A DNA stretch of 64,000 nucleotides from Sinorhizobium fredii USDA 205 (GTDB taxonomy: Bacteria > Pseudomonadota > Alphaproteobacteria > Rhizobiales > Rhizobiaceae), in assembly GCF_001461695.1 (NCBI RefSeq), contig NZ_AUTC01000024.1:62001-126000 (forward strand). Direction: 5' to 3'. The notes under the pieces were generated by a model. That model did no database searches and had not been told where the DNA came from. It saw only the letters and a list, made by a program, of their open reading frames with translations. Below are positions 55,260-63,765 of this stretch, one piece after another; the first letter of the stretch is position 1, and each line of letters opens with the position of its first letter. The position numbers and the translations under genes were made by a program.

Positions 55260-56327
55260 TCAGTTGTTGATCTGGTCTTCCGTGTAGTAGCCGGAGCCGA
55301 CGAGAATGTCCTTGGCGTTGGTCTTGTCGACGGAAACGGGCTTCAGCAGGTAGGAGGGAACGACCTTGACGCCGTTCTCGTAGGTCTTGGTGTCGTTCAC
55401 TTCCGGCTCCTTGCCGTCCATGATCGAGTTGACCATGCCGACGGTCACCTTGGCGAGCTCACGAGTGTCCTTGAAGACCGTCGAATACTGTTCGTCGGCA
55501 AGGATCGACTTGACCGACGGCAGTTCCGCATCCTGACCGGTGACGACCGGCATCGGCATGTCGCCGGAGCCGTAACCGACGCCCTTCAGAGCCGAGATGA
55601 TGCCGATCGACAGACCGTCATAGGGCGACAGAACGCCATCGACCTTGGCATCGGTGTAGGTGGACGACAGCAGGTTTTCCATGCGGGCCTGGGCAACCGC
55701 ACCGTCCCAGCGCAGCGTGCCGACCTGGTCCATGCCGGTCTGGCCGGACTTCACGACGATCTTGCCGCTGTCGATCAGCGGCTGCAGGACCGACATAGCA
55801 CCGTCATAGAAGAAGAAGGCGTTGTTGTCGTCCGGCGAACCGCCGAACAGTTCGACGTTCTTCGGTCCGCTGGCGCTGTCGAGCTTCAGGCCCTGGACGA
55901 GCGAGGTCGCCTGCAGCACGCCGACCTGGAAGTTGTCGAAGGTCGCGTAGTAGTTGACATTGCCGGAATCGCGAATCAGGCGGTCATAGGCGATGACCTT
56001 GACGCCAGCGTCGGCGGCCTTCTGCAGGATATCGGAGAGCGTCGTGCCGTCGATGGCGGCGATGACCAGAACCTTCGCGCCCTTCGTCACCATGTTCTCG
56101 ATCTGCGCGAGCTGGTTCGGAATGTCGTCGTCGGCGAACTGCAAGTCCGGCGTGTAGCCGGCTTCCTTGAACAGCTTCTCCATGGTTTCGCCGTCGGAAA
56201 TCCAGCGGGTCGACGTCTTCGTCGGCATGGAGATGCCGACCGTGCCCTTGTCCTGGGCGAATACCGGCGCAGCGAAAGCTGCGACGGACATAGCCGCGGC
56301 TGCGAGAAGCGAAGTAATCAATTTCAT
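55260..56327 (-). CDS. chvE: ChvE, periplasmic sugar-binding protein
   Basis: 355 residues with a signal peptide (about 1-25, AFAAPVFAQ cleavage). The mature part [20 protein letters not shown] and [20 protein letters not shown] are those of ChvE/MmsE, which binds galactose, glucose, arabinose and related sugars. In Agrobacterium, ChvE also helps the VirA sensor and chemotaxis; in other rhizobia it mainly serves uptake through GguAB. A GGGAGAG site lies before the ATG. It is the first gene of the leftward operon and is divergent from gbpR. Confidence 0.95.
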   Translation of the reverse strand: MKLITSLLAAAAMSVAAFAAPVFAQDKGTVGISMPTKTSTRWISDGETMEKLFKEAGYTPDLQFADDDIPNQLAQIENMVTKGAKVLVIAAIDGTTLSDILQKAADAGVKVIAYDRLIRDSGNVNYYATFDNFQVGVLQATSLVQGLKLDSASGPKNVELFGGSPDDNNAFFFYDGAMSVLQPLIDSGKIVVKSGQTGMDQVGTLRWDGAVAQARMENLLSSTYTDAKVDGVLSPYDGLSIGIISALKGVGYGSGDMPMPVVTGQDAELPSVKSILADEQYSTVFKDTRELAKVTVGMVNSIMDGKEPEVNDTKTYENGVKVVPSYLLKPVSVDKTNAKDILVGSGYYTEDQINN

Positions 56328-56602
56328 CAGATCTCTCCCTGAGTGTTGAAGCCGGCGGCCGGAGCCCCCGTCATATGCGCAGCGATTCACCGGCCCGGAG
56401 AGACCATCCCCGGCGGCGTTTCAAGATGAAGGAAGGTCCTCCCTGTCTTAGCATACTCCCGCATGCGCTGACGCACATGGGTGGAAACTGGAATCAATTG
56501 CCATAACTGTCAAATACAATATCGCTTTGCATGCATACCAAAATTGATATACGACTGTTAAAGAGTGTGATTTATGAATCTCTTGAATACTGGGGCCGGA
56601 AA
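56328..56602. promoter_or_regulatory. chvE-gbpR divergent regulatory region
   Basis: 275 bases holding both start regions. The distal third (about 56490-56560) is AT-rich. TTG-N10-CAA at 56499-56514 is a possible LysR-type site, and TGTCAA (56508-56513) reads TTGACA toward chvE, though no good -10 is spaced to it. No experimental-grade call can be made. Confidence 0.4.
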
Positions 56603-57586
56603 ATGACCCTCGACAGCAAGCCAAGCGTCGCGACACCGGCGGGAGACTCCTTCGACACCGGCCTCTTCCGGTCGGGGCTGAAGATCAACCATCTGCGGCT
56701 GATTCTGGCGATCGACGATCATCGCCGCATCAGCGCCGCGGCCGATTCGCTCGGCGTCTCCCAGCCGGCCGCCTCGCGCATGCTCGCCGAAATCGAGGCG
56801 ATCGTGAAGGCCCCGATCTGCGCGAGGGTGGCCCGCGGTGTCGAACTGACCCGCTACGGCGAAGCTCTCGCCCGCCGGGCACGGACGATCTTTCTCGAAC
56901 TGCGCGAGGCGGCCCGCGAACTCAGCGAGTTGAAGACGGGAAGTGGCGGCTCGGTGTCGCTCGGCTCCGTCACCGGCCCCGCCCTCAACCTCGCCGTGCC
57001 CGCCATCCGCCAGGTTTCGACGGCCTATCCCGGGATCGAGATCAACGTGCAGATCGACAACAGCAACGTCTTGACGCGCGAGCTGCTCGCCGCGCGCCAC
57101 GACTTCGTGGTCGGTCGTATCCCGGACGACCTCAATCCCCGCCTGTTCAACCTGGTCGAAATCGGTTTCGAGGAGGTCTGCCTGATCGTCCGCGAGGGCC
57201 ACCCGCTGCTCGACCACGCCTCCGCCAGCGCTGACGACCTGCCGGGCTTTGACTGGGTGTTTCAGCCGCCAGGCACGCTGCTGCGCCGCGCCGTCGAGGA
57301 CAGCTTCATCTCGGCCGGCGTCCGGCTGCCTTCTACCGTCATCAACACGTCTTCGATCATCCTGACCCTGTCGATCGTCCGCAACACGAATGCCATTGCC
57401 CCGGTCGCCCTTGATGTGGCGAAGCTCGTTGCCAGCAATGGCACCCAGGCCGGCGAAATCCGCATCCTGCCGACTGAGTTCCCGATCCGCATCAAGCCCT
57501 ATGGCCTGATCACCGCCGAAGGCCGGGCTCTCCCCCCGAGCGCGAAACTGCTCTACGACCTGATCCTCAAGCAAAGCCGGACGTGA
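56603..57586 (+). CDS. gbpR: GbpR-like LysR-type regulator of chvE
   Basis: 327 residues. A winged helix at about residues 28-88 (LRLILAIDDHRRISAAADSLGVSQPAASRMLAEIEA) precedes the effector domain with the GSVTGPALNLAVPAIRQVSTAYPGIEINVQIDNSN segment. The closest type is GbpR (galactose-binding-protein regulator), which controls chvE in Agrobacterium in response to sugars. Its divergent position beside chvE supports the name. I prefer the ATG at 56603; an in-frame ATG at 56531 would add 24 residues without a ribosome site. Confidence 0.88.
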   Translation: MTLDSKPSVATPAGDSFDTGLFRSGLKINHLRLILAIDDHRRISAAADSLGVSQPAASRMLAEIEAIVKAPICARVARGVELTRYGEALARRARTIFLELREAARELSELKTGSGGSVSLGSVTGPALNLAVPAIRQVSTAYPGIEINVQIDNSNVLTRELLAARHDFVVGRIPDDLNPRLFNLVEIGFEEVCLIVREGHPLLDHASASADDLPGFDWVFQPPGTLLRRAVEDSFISAGVRLPSTVINTSSIILTLSIVRNTNAIAPVALDVAKLVASNGTQAGEIRILPTEFPIRIKPYGLITAEGRALPPSAKLLYDLILKQSRT

Positions 57587-57685
57587 TCAGGCCCGCATAA
57601 TCCTCGATAGGCATGGTCGGCTTGGCTCGCGCGGACCTTCAGTTGCCGTGCGAATCGTTGCGCGCCGCAGGTCACGGGAGACGCC

Positions 57686-58144
57686 ATGTTCGGCATGTCG
57701 GTGTTTCAATCGGTGCTCGAGCGCCTGAAGGCCGAGCAGATCATCGATGAAGACACGCAGCCCCAGGGAGTGGGGGCGGCGTGCGACGGGCTGCAACCGC
57801 CGCTCGCCCGTTCGCAACCTTTCCTGGTCGAGACGCCGGCACGGGCGACCGCCACTTTCGGCGCCGTCGAGAGTGCCTATCGCGATTTCGCCGCCGCCGA
57901 ACAGACCCAAGAACCGCGCGTCATGCCCGACCACCTGCAGCGCACGAGCCTGGCCGATGTCGCCGCCGAGCTTGACCTCGGCGAACGGGAAACCGGGCTG
58001 ACGCTCGCTGCCAAGCGCCGCCGCTTTGCGGCCGCTAACCATCCCGACCGTCTGCCGCCGGAGTTCCGCGCGAACGCCACCATCCGAATGAAACTCGCCA
58101 ACATGCTGATCGACGAAGCGTCGCGAAGGCTCTCCGCGCGCTAG
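57686..58144 (+). CDS. J-domain-like protein with C-terminal HPD motif
   Basis: 152 residues. The last third resembles a J domain: a helix (SLADVAAELDLGERETG), a basic helix (LAAKRRRFAAAN), the diagnostic His119-Pro-Asp121 and a following helix (IRMKLANMLIDEASRRL). The N-terminal two thirds are low in similarity to anything I know. J domains stimulate DnaK-type ATPases, so it may recruit DnaK for a specific client. No dnaK or dnaJ is near. A GGGAG site precedes the ATG. The stop is 3 bases from the convergent small membrane protein. Confidence 0.65.
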   Translation: MFGMSVFQSVLERLKAEQIIDEDTQPQGVGAACDGLQPPLARSQPFLVETPARATATFGAVESAYRDFAAAEQTQEPRVMPDHLQRTSLADVAAELDLGERETGLTLAAKRRRFAAANHPDRLPPEFRANATIRMKLANMLIDEASRRLSAR

Positions 58145-58147
58145 CCG

Positions 58148-58378
58148 CTATTTCGACTGGTCGCCCGCTTCAGTCCGTTTTTCGTCCGGCTGCTTCGGCT
58201 TGTAGAAGATCAGGAGAGCCGCTCCGGCATAGGCCGTGACGACGAGAAAGATCGTCGCCCACATCGTCTGGCCGCCGTAGAACTCGACGGCCGTCCACGC
58301 CGCGCACAGGGCAACGATAAGCACGCGGATCCACAGGGGCCGATAGAAAGGGTGATCCGGGTCGATGAACTTGAACAT
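58148..58378 (-). CDS. Small two-span membrane protein (DUF3329-like)
   Basis: 76 residues: MFKFIDPDHPFYRPLWIRVLIV, two hydrophobic spans (about 16-32 and 39-57), and a charged tail (KPKQPDEKRTEAGDQSK). It resembles short DUF3329-type proteins common in rhizobia, of unknown function. GAGGC lies 8 bases before the ATG at 58378. It is convergent with the J-domain-like gene. Confidence 0.7.
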   Translation of the reverse strand: MFKFIDPDHPFYRPLWIRVLIVALCAAWTAVEFYGGQTMWATIFLVVTAYAGAALLIFYKPKQPDEKRTEAGDQSK

Positions 58379-58789
58379 GAGCATTGCCTCTGATGAAACT
58401 GCGCGGCTTGCTCCCGTCTATCGTATAATCCTCCAAATCGATACGGGCTAAAGGACATAATTGTCCGGCAGTTCTGGGCATTGAGGGAGCGCGCCAGGAA
58501 GAGATGCAACGCCGTCGACAGGCGCCGCCACCGACTTGACGCCGGACCGACAAATGGAATAAAAATTCCGAAAATGCGAACCGCGGCCGTTTCATTCCGA
58601 TTTGGTTGGATATAGGATCGGACGTGACGGCATGGGAGAGAGGCGCCTGGCGCGGGAGGAATCGGCCGCTACCCTCTCATTGATCTGTAAATCCGCGGAC
58701 GCAATCGCGCCCGCAACGCCTCTGCGCGGTGAGCGTCAATATCATCGCGCACCCACCCGGTCTGGAACCGGAATTCGAGAGAGACGAAG
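58379..58789. other. Intergenic gap before idhA
   Basis: 411 bases between the divergent small membrane-protein gene and idhA. No gene or strong dyad was recognised. The idhA ribosome site (GAGAGAGACGAAG) ends the region. Confidence 0.5.
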
Positions 58790-59782
58790 ATGACAGTGAG
58801 ATTTGGTCTTCTGGGCGCCGGACGCATCGGCAAGGTTCACGCGAAAGCCGTCAGCGGCAATCCGGACGCCGTGCTCGTGGCGGTTGCCGATGCCTTTCCG
58901 GCCGCCGCTGAAGCAATCGCCAAGGCCTATGGCTGCGAGGTTCGCAGCATCGAGGCGATCGAGGCGGCCTCCGACATCGACGCCGTGGTCATCTGCACGC
59001 CGACCGACACGCATGCCGACCTGATCGAGCGTTTTGCCCGGGCCGGCAAGGCCATCTTCTGCGAAAAGCCGATCGATCTCGACGTCGATCGCGTCAAGGC
59101 CTGCCTGAAGGTGGTCTCCGAAACCGGGGCGAAGCTGATGGTCGGCTTCAACCGCCGCTTCGACCCGCATTTCATGGCCGTGCGAAAGGCGATCGACGCC
59201 GGCACGATTGGCGACGTCGAGATGGTGACGATCACCTCGCGCGATCCGGGCGCCCCGCCGGTCGACTATATCAAGCGGTCGGGCGGCATCTTCCGCGACA
59301 TGACGATCCACGATTTCGACATGGCGCGCTTCCTGCTCGGCGAGGAGCCGGTTTCAGTGACGGCCACCGCCGCCGTATTGGTCGACAAGGCGATCGGCGC
59401 AGCGGGCGACTTCGACAGCGTCTCCGTGATCCTGCAGACGGCATCCGGCAAGCAGGCGGTCATCTCCAACTCGCGTCGCGCCACCTACGGCTACGATCAG
59501 CGCATCGAGGTGCATGGCTCGAAGGGCGCCGTCGCGGCCGAGAACCAGCGCCCCGTGTCGATCGAGATCGCCACCGGCGAGGGTTATACGCGCCCGCCGC
59601 TGCACGATTTCTTCATGACGCGCTACACCGAAGCCTATGCCAACGAGATCGAGAGCTTCATCGCCGCGATCGAGAAGGGCGCGGAAATCACCCCGTCCGG
59701 CAAGGATGGCCTCGCGGCACTCGCCCTTGCCGACGCGGCCGTCCGCTCGGTCGCGGAAAAGCGCCAGATCAGCGTCGCCTGA
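58790..59782 (+). CDS. idhA: Inositol 2-dehydrogenase
   Basis: 330 residues of the Gfo/Idh/MocA family. The NAD+ site GAGRIG is at 9-14, Lys93 lies in CEKPIDLD, and the catalytic pair Asp170 and His174 lies in GGIFRDMTIHDFDMARFL, the pattern of myo-inositol 2-dehydrogenases. It oxidises myo-inositol to 2-keto-myo-inositol, the first step of the iol pathway. The sequence is close to Sinorhizobium IdhA, which is also encoded apart from the iol cluster. A 13-bp hairpin follows. Confidence 0.9.
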   Translation: MTVRFGLLGAGRIGKVHAKAVSGNPDAVLVAVADAFPAAAEAIAKAYGCEVRSIEAIEAASDIDAVVICTPTDTHADLIERFARAGKAIFCEKPIDLDVDRVKACLKVVSETGAKLMVGFNRRFDPHFMAVRKAIDAGTIGDVEMVTITSRDPGAPPVDYIKRSGGIFRDMTIHDFDMARFLLGEEPVSVTATAAVLVDKAIGAAGDFDSVSVILQTASGKQAVISNSRRATYGYDQRIEVHGSKGAVAAENQRPVSIEIATGEGYTRPPLHDFFMTRYTEAYANEIESFIAAIEKGAEITPSGKDGLAALALADAAVRSVAEKRQISVA

Positions 59783-59802
59783 GGTTTCAGCGATAGTGAA
59801 TC

Positions 59803-59831
59803 ACAAAGGCCGGGGCTTCCCCGGCCTTTGT
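59803..59831. terminator. Bidirectional hairpin between idhA and the GGDEF-EAL gene
   Basis: Perfect 13-bp stem, ACAAAGGCCGGGG (59803-59815) and CCCCGGCCTTTGT (59819-59831), loop CTT. It lies between convergent genes. Confidence 0.75.
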
Positions 59832-59846
59832 CGTTTCCAAGACTGG

Positions 59847-62201
59847 CTACGCCTCGGCGTGTTGAAGTGCCGGGGCGTCCGACAACGAGTTCGCTCCCGC
59901 ACTCGGCGCAACACCCGGCCGGCCGGTCAGGAAGCCCTGAATCTGCCGGCAGCCCTCCCCGACGATGATCTGCTTCTGCCGCTCGGTTTCGACGCCCTCG
60001 GTCACGACCGGCAGGTCGAGACTGTGGCCAAGGGCGATGATTGCCCGGATGATCGCATGGGCGGCGGGATCCTTGTCGAGCGCCGCCGTGAAGCTGCAGT
60101 CGATCTTCAGTTTGTCGAACGGGAAGGTCTGGAGATTGGCGAGCGACGAATGTCCGGTGCCGAAATCGTCCATGACGATCCTGACGCCGAGCAGCCGCAG
60201 CCGAACGAGCGCCGCCAGAACGTCTTCCCTGTTGTGCATCAGCGCCGCTTCGGTGAGTTCCAGTTCCAGCCGTCGAGGCTCGAGGCCGGTGCGACGCAGG
60301 ATGCCGGCAATCTGGTCGAAGAGGCTGGGCACGAGGAACTGAACCGGCGATATGTTGACCGAGACGGGCAGCGGCTCCGTCCAGCGCACCGCTTCGGCGC
60401 AAGCCTCTTCCAAAACCCATTCGCCGATCTGGATGATCGAGCCGCTTTCCTCGGCGATCGGAATGAAGACGTTCGGTCCAACGAGGCCGCGCTCCGGATG
60501 TCTCCAGCGCAGCAGCGCCTCGTATCCGACCACCCGATCGTCACCGACATCGACGAGCGGCTGGTATTCGAGGAACAGCTGACGCCGGAGGATCGCATGC
60601 CGGAGGTCGCTCTCCATCTGCCGGCGCGAGCGCACCGCGTCGTCCATTTCGGCGTCGAAGAAGCAGGCGATTCCCTTGCCCGTCTGCTTGGCGCGGTAGA
60701 GCGCCGTATCGGCATTGTTGCAGAGCCGCTCGGCCGTCGTTCCGTCGCAGGGGTAGACGGCCACCCCCATGCTGACGCCGACGGCCATCGGATCGCGGTG
60801 CGTATCCATCTCCTCGGCAAAGATCCGGAGGATGCGGTCCGACAATTGCCGCGCCGCCTCCGGCTGGGCCGCGCCGGTCTGCAGGATCGCGAATTCGTCG
60901 CCGCCAAGCCGCGCGATCGTGTCGGCATCGCCAGCGGCGGCACGGAGAATATCGGCAACCTTGCGCAGGATGCGGTCACCCTCGGCATGGCCGAAGATGT
61001 CGTTGACGGCCTTGAAGCGATCGAGGTCGAGGCAGAAGATTGCGAGCTGTTCGTTCCGCGCGGCGGCGACCGTCAGCGCCTGGCTCAGGCGCCTCTCGAA
61101 GGAACTGCGGTTGGAAAGGTCCGTCAGCGCGTCGTGGTGGGCGAGATGCTCGATGGTCCTCTCGGCCTCCTTGCGGGCGCTGAGGTCGCGCACGAAGATC
61201 ACGTCGGATTGCCGGCCGCGATATTCGATCGTCCTGGAGACGTGTTCGACCGGCACAAGCCGCCCGTCGGCGGCGATGAGCTCGACTTCCGCGGAACCAT
61301 TGTCGATCTGGCGCTCGCGCCCCTGCGATGACGCGAAGAGTTCCTCCGGCTTTCGGCCGATGAGATCGGCAGCCTTCGCGCCGTAGAGGCCGACGAAACG
61401 TTCGTTCGCATCGATGATCCGGCCGTTGCAGACGATCACCATCCCTTCGAGCGAGGCATTGGCGAGGCCCCGGAGGTCGGTGAGGTGTCGATCGATGAAG
61501 AGTGCACCCAGTGCCGTGAGGATCAGCGTCGTCGAAGCGACGACGACACCGCCGGCGAGCCAGACGGGATCGAAGGCATCCGTCGCCGCGACACTCGGGT
61601 CCGGCACCAGGGTGACGCCGCTCATCGAGGTGAAATGCAGGACGCATATTGCAAGAACGAGCAGCAGCGTCGGAACGATCAGCTTGCGCGCGCCCTCGAG
61701 AACCTGAAAGGCATGCAGTGCTAAGGCGGCGATCAGCGGCCCGAAAAGGACCGCGGCGAAGCCCATCTGCGGATCGAAGTCGATTCGCCCCTGCACCTCG
61801 ACGGCGCGCATGCCCGTTACATGCATGGCGGCGATGCCGAGGCCGAGAAAGATTCCGGCGCCGGGGAAAATGTAGCGGGACGTGCCGACAAGCGCGGTCG
61901 CAAAAGCAATCCCGGACGCAACCACCGCAACCAGCGCGGAAAACAATGTGCCCCAGGCATCGTAGGCGATCGGCACGCCGCCATCATAGGCGAGCATCGC
62001 GATGAAATGCGTCGACCAGACGCCGACGCCGCAGGCGAAGGCGCAGGCCGCGGTCCACAGGTGCCGCCGCCAGCCTTGGCTGCGCTCGGCGCGCTGCAAG
62101 AGGAGCATCGTCGCCGCACTGCCGGCCAGGCAGACGATCGCCGCCACTGCAACCAGGCGCCAGTCGTGGCGATCGCTTATGCACGAAATTACTGAGAACA
62201 T
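59847..62201 (-). CDS. MHYT-PAS-GGDEF-EAL cyclic-di-GMP enzyme
   Basis: 784 residues. The N-terminal MHYT sensor (about 10-235) has seven spans with repeated His-Met motifs (STHFIAML, AMHVTGM, LHFTSM), thought to bind copper or a diatomic gas. A PAS domain (about 245-350) leads to GGDEF (RLGGDEFAIL intact) and EAL (YEALLRW, MDDFGTGHSSL, VVTEGVETE and QGFLTGRP all intact). Both cyclase and phosphodiesterase sites thus look competent, so the output sign is not predictable. It is a single gene, convergent with idhA. Confidence 0.93.
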   Translation of the reverse strand: MFSVISCISDRHDWRLVAVAAIVCLAGSAATMLLLQRAERSQGWRRHLWTAACAFACGVGVWSTHFIAMLAYDGGVPIAYDAWGTLFSALVAVVASGIAFATALVGTSRYIFPGAGIFLGLGIAAMHVTGMRAVEVQGRIDFDPQMGFAAVLFGPLIAALALHAFQVLEGARKLIVPTLLLVLAICVLHFTSMSGVTLVPDPSVAATDAFDPVWLAGGVVVASTTLILTALGALFIDRHLTDLRGLANASLEGMVIVCNGRIIDANERFVGLYGAKAADLIGRKPEELFASSQGRERQIDNGSAEVELIAADGRLVPVEHVSRTIEYRGRQSDVIFVRDLSARKEAERTIEHLAHHDALTDLSNRSSFERRLSQALTVAAARNEQLAIFCLDLDRFKAVNDIFGHAEGDRILRKVADILRAAAGDADTIARLGGDEFAILQTGAAQPEAARQLSDRILRIFAEEMDTHRDPMAVGVSMGVAVYPCDGTTAERLCNNADTALYRAKQTGKGIACFFDAEMDDAVRSRRQMESDLRHAILRRQLFLEYQPLVDVGDDRVVGYEALLRWRHPERGLVGPNVFIPIAEESGSIIQIGEWVLEEACAEAVRWTEPLPVSVNISPVQFLVPSLFDQIAGILRRTGLEPRRLELELTEAALMHNREDVLAALVRLRLLGVRIVMDDFGTGHSSLANLQTFPFDKLKIDCSFTAALDKDPAAHAIIRAIIALGHSLDLPVVTEGVETERQKQIIVGEGCRQIQGFLTGRPGVAPSAGANSLSDAPALQHAEA

Positions 62202-62312
62202 GGCTGTCTCCCGCCTCGGAAGCAGCTTGGCAAGCAGTCGCTAAATAACTGTAAATTGAGTTAGTACAAAAATTCGCCTCTGGAATGCTTGATGGCGATG
62301 CGGTGGTGACCC

Positions 62313-63524
62313 TCAAGCATGCCCGGCCGCGGTGATGTCGCTGTCGACGGCGCTGAGAGCCCGGTCGAGATGGCCGTCAAAGACAAGCCCCTGCTCGTCG
62401 CCGACGACGGTGATCTCCGGCAGGCCTTCGAGCCGCACCTGCAAGGATTGCGCAAGCCCTTCCTCCACGCCCTTGTGGAGCAGATCGAAATAGCGCGTCC
62501 CCTGGCCCGTGACGTAGATCGGCACCGCTTCATAGAGGCTGAGCAGACGCGAAATGCCGTTGCCGAGCGCGATGCCGGCCTGGCGGAAGGCGTAGCCGGG
62601 CATGCGCTGGCCCTGCCGCGCGCCGGCGGCGATCTTGTCCATTTCGGCAAGCGGCACGAACTTCGCCGGGATCGTGTCGGACGGCACTTCGAAGGCGGCG
62701 CGCAGGATGCCGTAGAAACCGGCCGCCGCCTCGATGCAGCCATAAGAGCCACAGCGACAGAGCCCGGCCGACGGTGCGTGCAGCATGTGCCCGAAATTCG
62801 GCGCGGAAACGTCGAGCTCGCCCGCCCGCCCCGTTCGGGCAAGACCGAGACCGATGCTGTGACCGAGCGAAATGGCCGCCAGCCCCTTGAAGGTGTCGCC
62901 CTTCTCTTCCGCCTTGGCGGCCAGCGCCTGGGCGACGAGCAATGTCTCGTTACTGAGCATGATCCGGGCGCGCCAGTCCTCACCGAGCAGTGTCGCGAAA
63001 TCGAGCTCTTCGCGGCCGAAGACCGGCGACCAGAGGAGCCGCGCTCCGTCTCCGGCCACCAGCCCCTTGCTGCTGATCGAGACGGCGAGCACCCGTTGCT
63101 TGTCGAGGCGCGAGCGTTGCAGCAGGCGCTCGAGCGCCGCGACGAAGACCTGGCCGAAAGCCGCGGTGCCGCTCACGTTTTGGCTGCGCGCCTCCTCGAA
63201 GCGATCGAGCAGGACGCCGCCATAATCGGCCAGCGAATATTGAACGATGTCGGAGGAGATGCGCACGACGATCACGTAGCCGCAGTCCCGCCGCGGCGCA
63301 AAGAGGACGCGCGGCCGCCCCCTGCCGCCTTGAACATGCTGTTCCGTCTTGGCGATCGTCCCCGACCGCTCCAGTTCCGCCGTGATGACGGAAATGGTCG
63401 CCGAGGCGAGGCCGGTCTGCTCGGCGATCTCCGTGTGCGAGAGCGAACCCTTTCGCCGAAGCGCCGAAAGCACCAGTGCACTGTTTTGCTGACGCACGAC
63501 TTCGGTGCTGGACTTGGTCAGCAT
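62313..63524 (-). CDS. ROK-family transcriptional repressor (XylR/NagC type)
   Basis: 403 residues. The N-terminal winged helix (residues 25-58, SLSHTEIAEQTGLASATISVITAEL) is fused to a ROK fold whose zinc motif CRCGSYGC gives Cys256, Cys258 and Cys263. The kinase phosphate loop (DxGxT) is not conserved, so this is a sugar-sensing repressor, not a kinase. It is divergent from an XylF-like binding-protein gene, and a perfect 21-bp palindrome lies between them, so it probably represses that transporter. The conserved start is the ATG at 63524. Confidence 0.9.
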   Translation of the reverse strand: MLTKSSTEVVRQQNSALVLSALRRKGSLSHTEIAEQTGLASATISVITAELERSGTIAKTEQHVQGGRGRPRVLFAPRRDCGYVIVVRISSDIVQYSLADYGGVLLDRFEEARSQNVSGTAAFGQVFVAALERLLQRSRLDKQRVLAVSISSKGLVAGDGARLLWSPVFGREELDFATLLGEDWRARIMLSNETLLVAQALAAKAEEKGDTFKGLAAISLGHSIGLGLARTGRAGELDVSAPNFGHMLHAPSAGLCRCGSYGCIEAAAGFYGILRAAFEVPSDTIPAKFVPLAEMDKIAAGARQGQRMPGYAFRQAGIALGNGISRLLSLYEAVPIYVTGQGTRYFDLLHKGVEEGLAQSLQVRLEGLPEITVVGDEQGLVFDGHLDRALSAVDSDITAAGHA

Positions 63525-63611
63525 TGCACGTTCCCGGCCCTGGCGGATTGTTCGCTCACGTACTCTCTCAAAGCATTTGCCGCATGGCGAAACAAGACGG
63601 GACAGGCCTTG

Positions 63612-63640
63612 TTGACAGCCTTCTAAAACTCTGACATTTA
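63612..63640 (+). promoter_or_regulatory. Candidate promoter of the XylF-like gene
   Basis: TTGACA at 63612-63617, 17-bp spacer, then CATTTA at 63635-63640, a weak -10. It ends where the ROK operator palindrome begins. Confidence 0.4.
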
Positions 63641-63661
63641 TTTTCTCGACTGTCGAGAAAA
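63641..63661. promoter_or_regulatory. Palindromic operator between the ROK and XylF-like genes
   Basis: Arms TTTTCTCGAC (63641-63650) and GTCGAGAAAA (63652-63661) are perfect reverse complements around one T. It lies in the divergent region, just after the candidate -10, where a ROK repressor would block transcription. Confidence 0.72.
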
Positions 63662-63765
63662 AAGCCCTGCAGATGCGGCGGCGATGTTTGCGGCAGCAAT
63701 TCACGGGCTCGTTGGGGATGCGTGCGGGAGGTTCGTACGCGCGGTGAGCCACTTGGGAGGATAGA

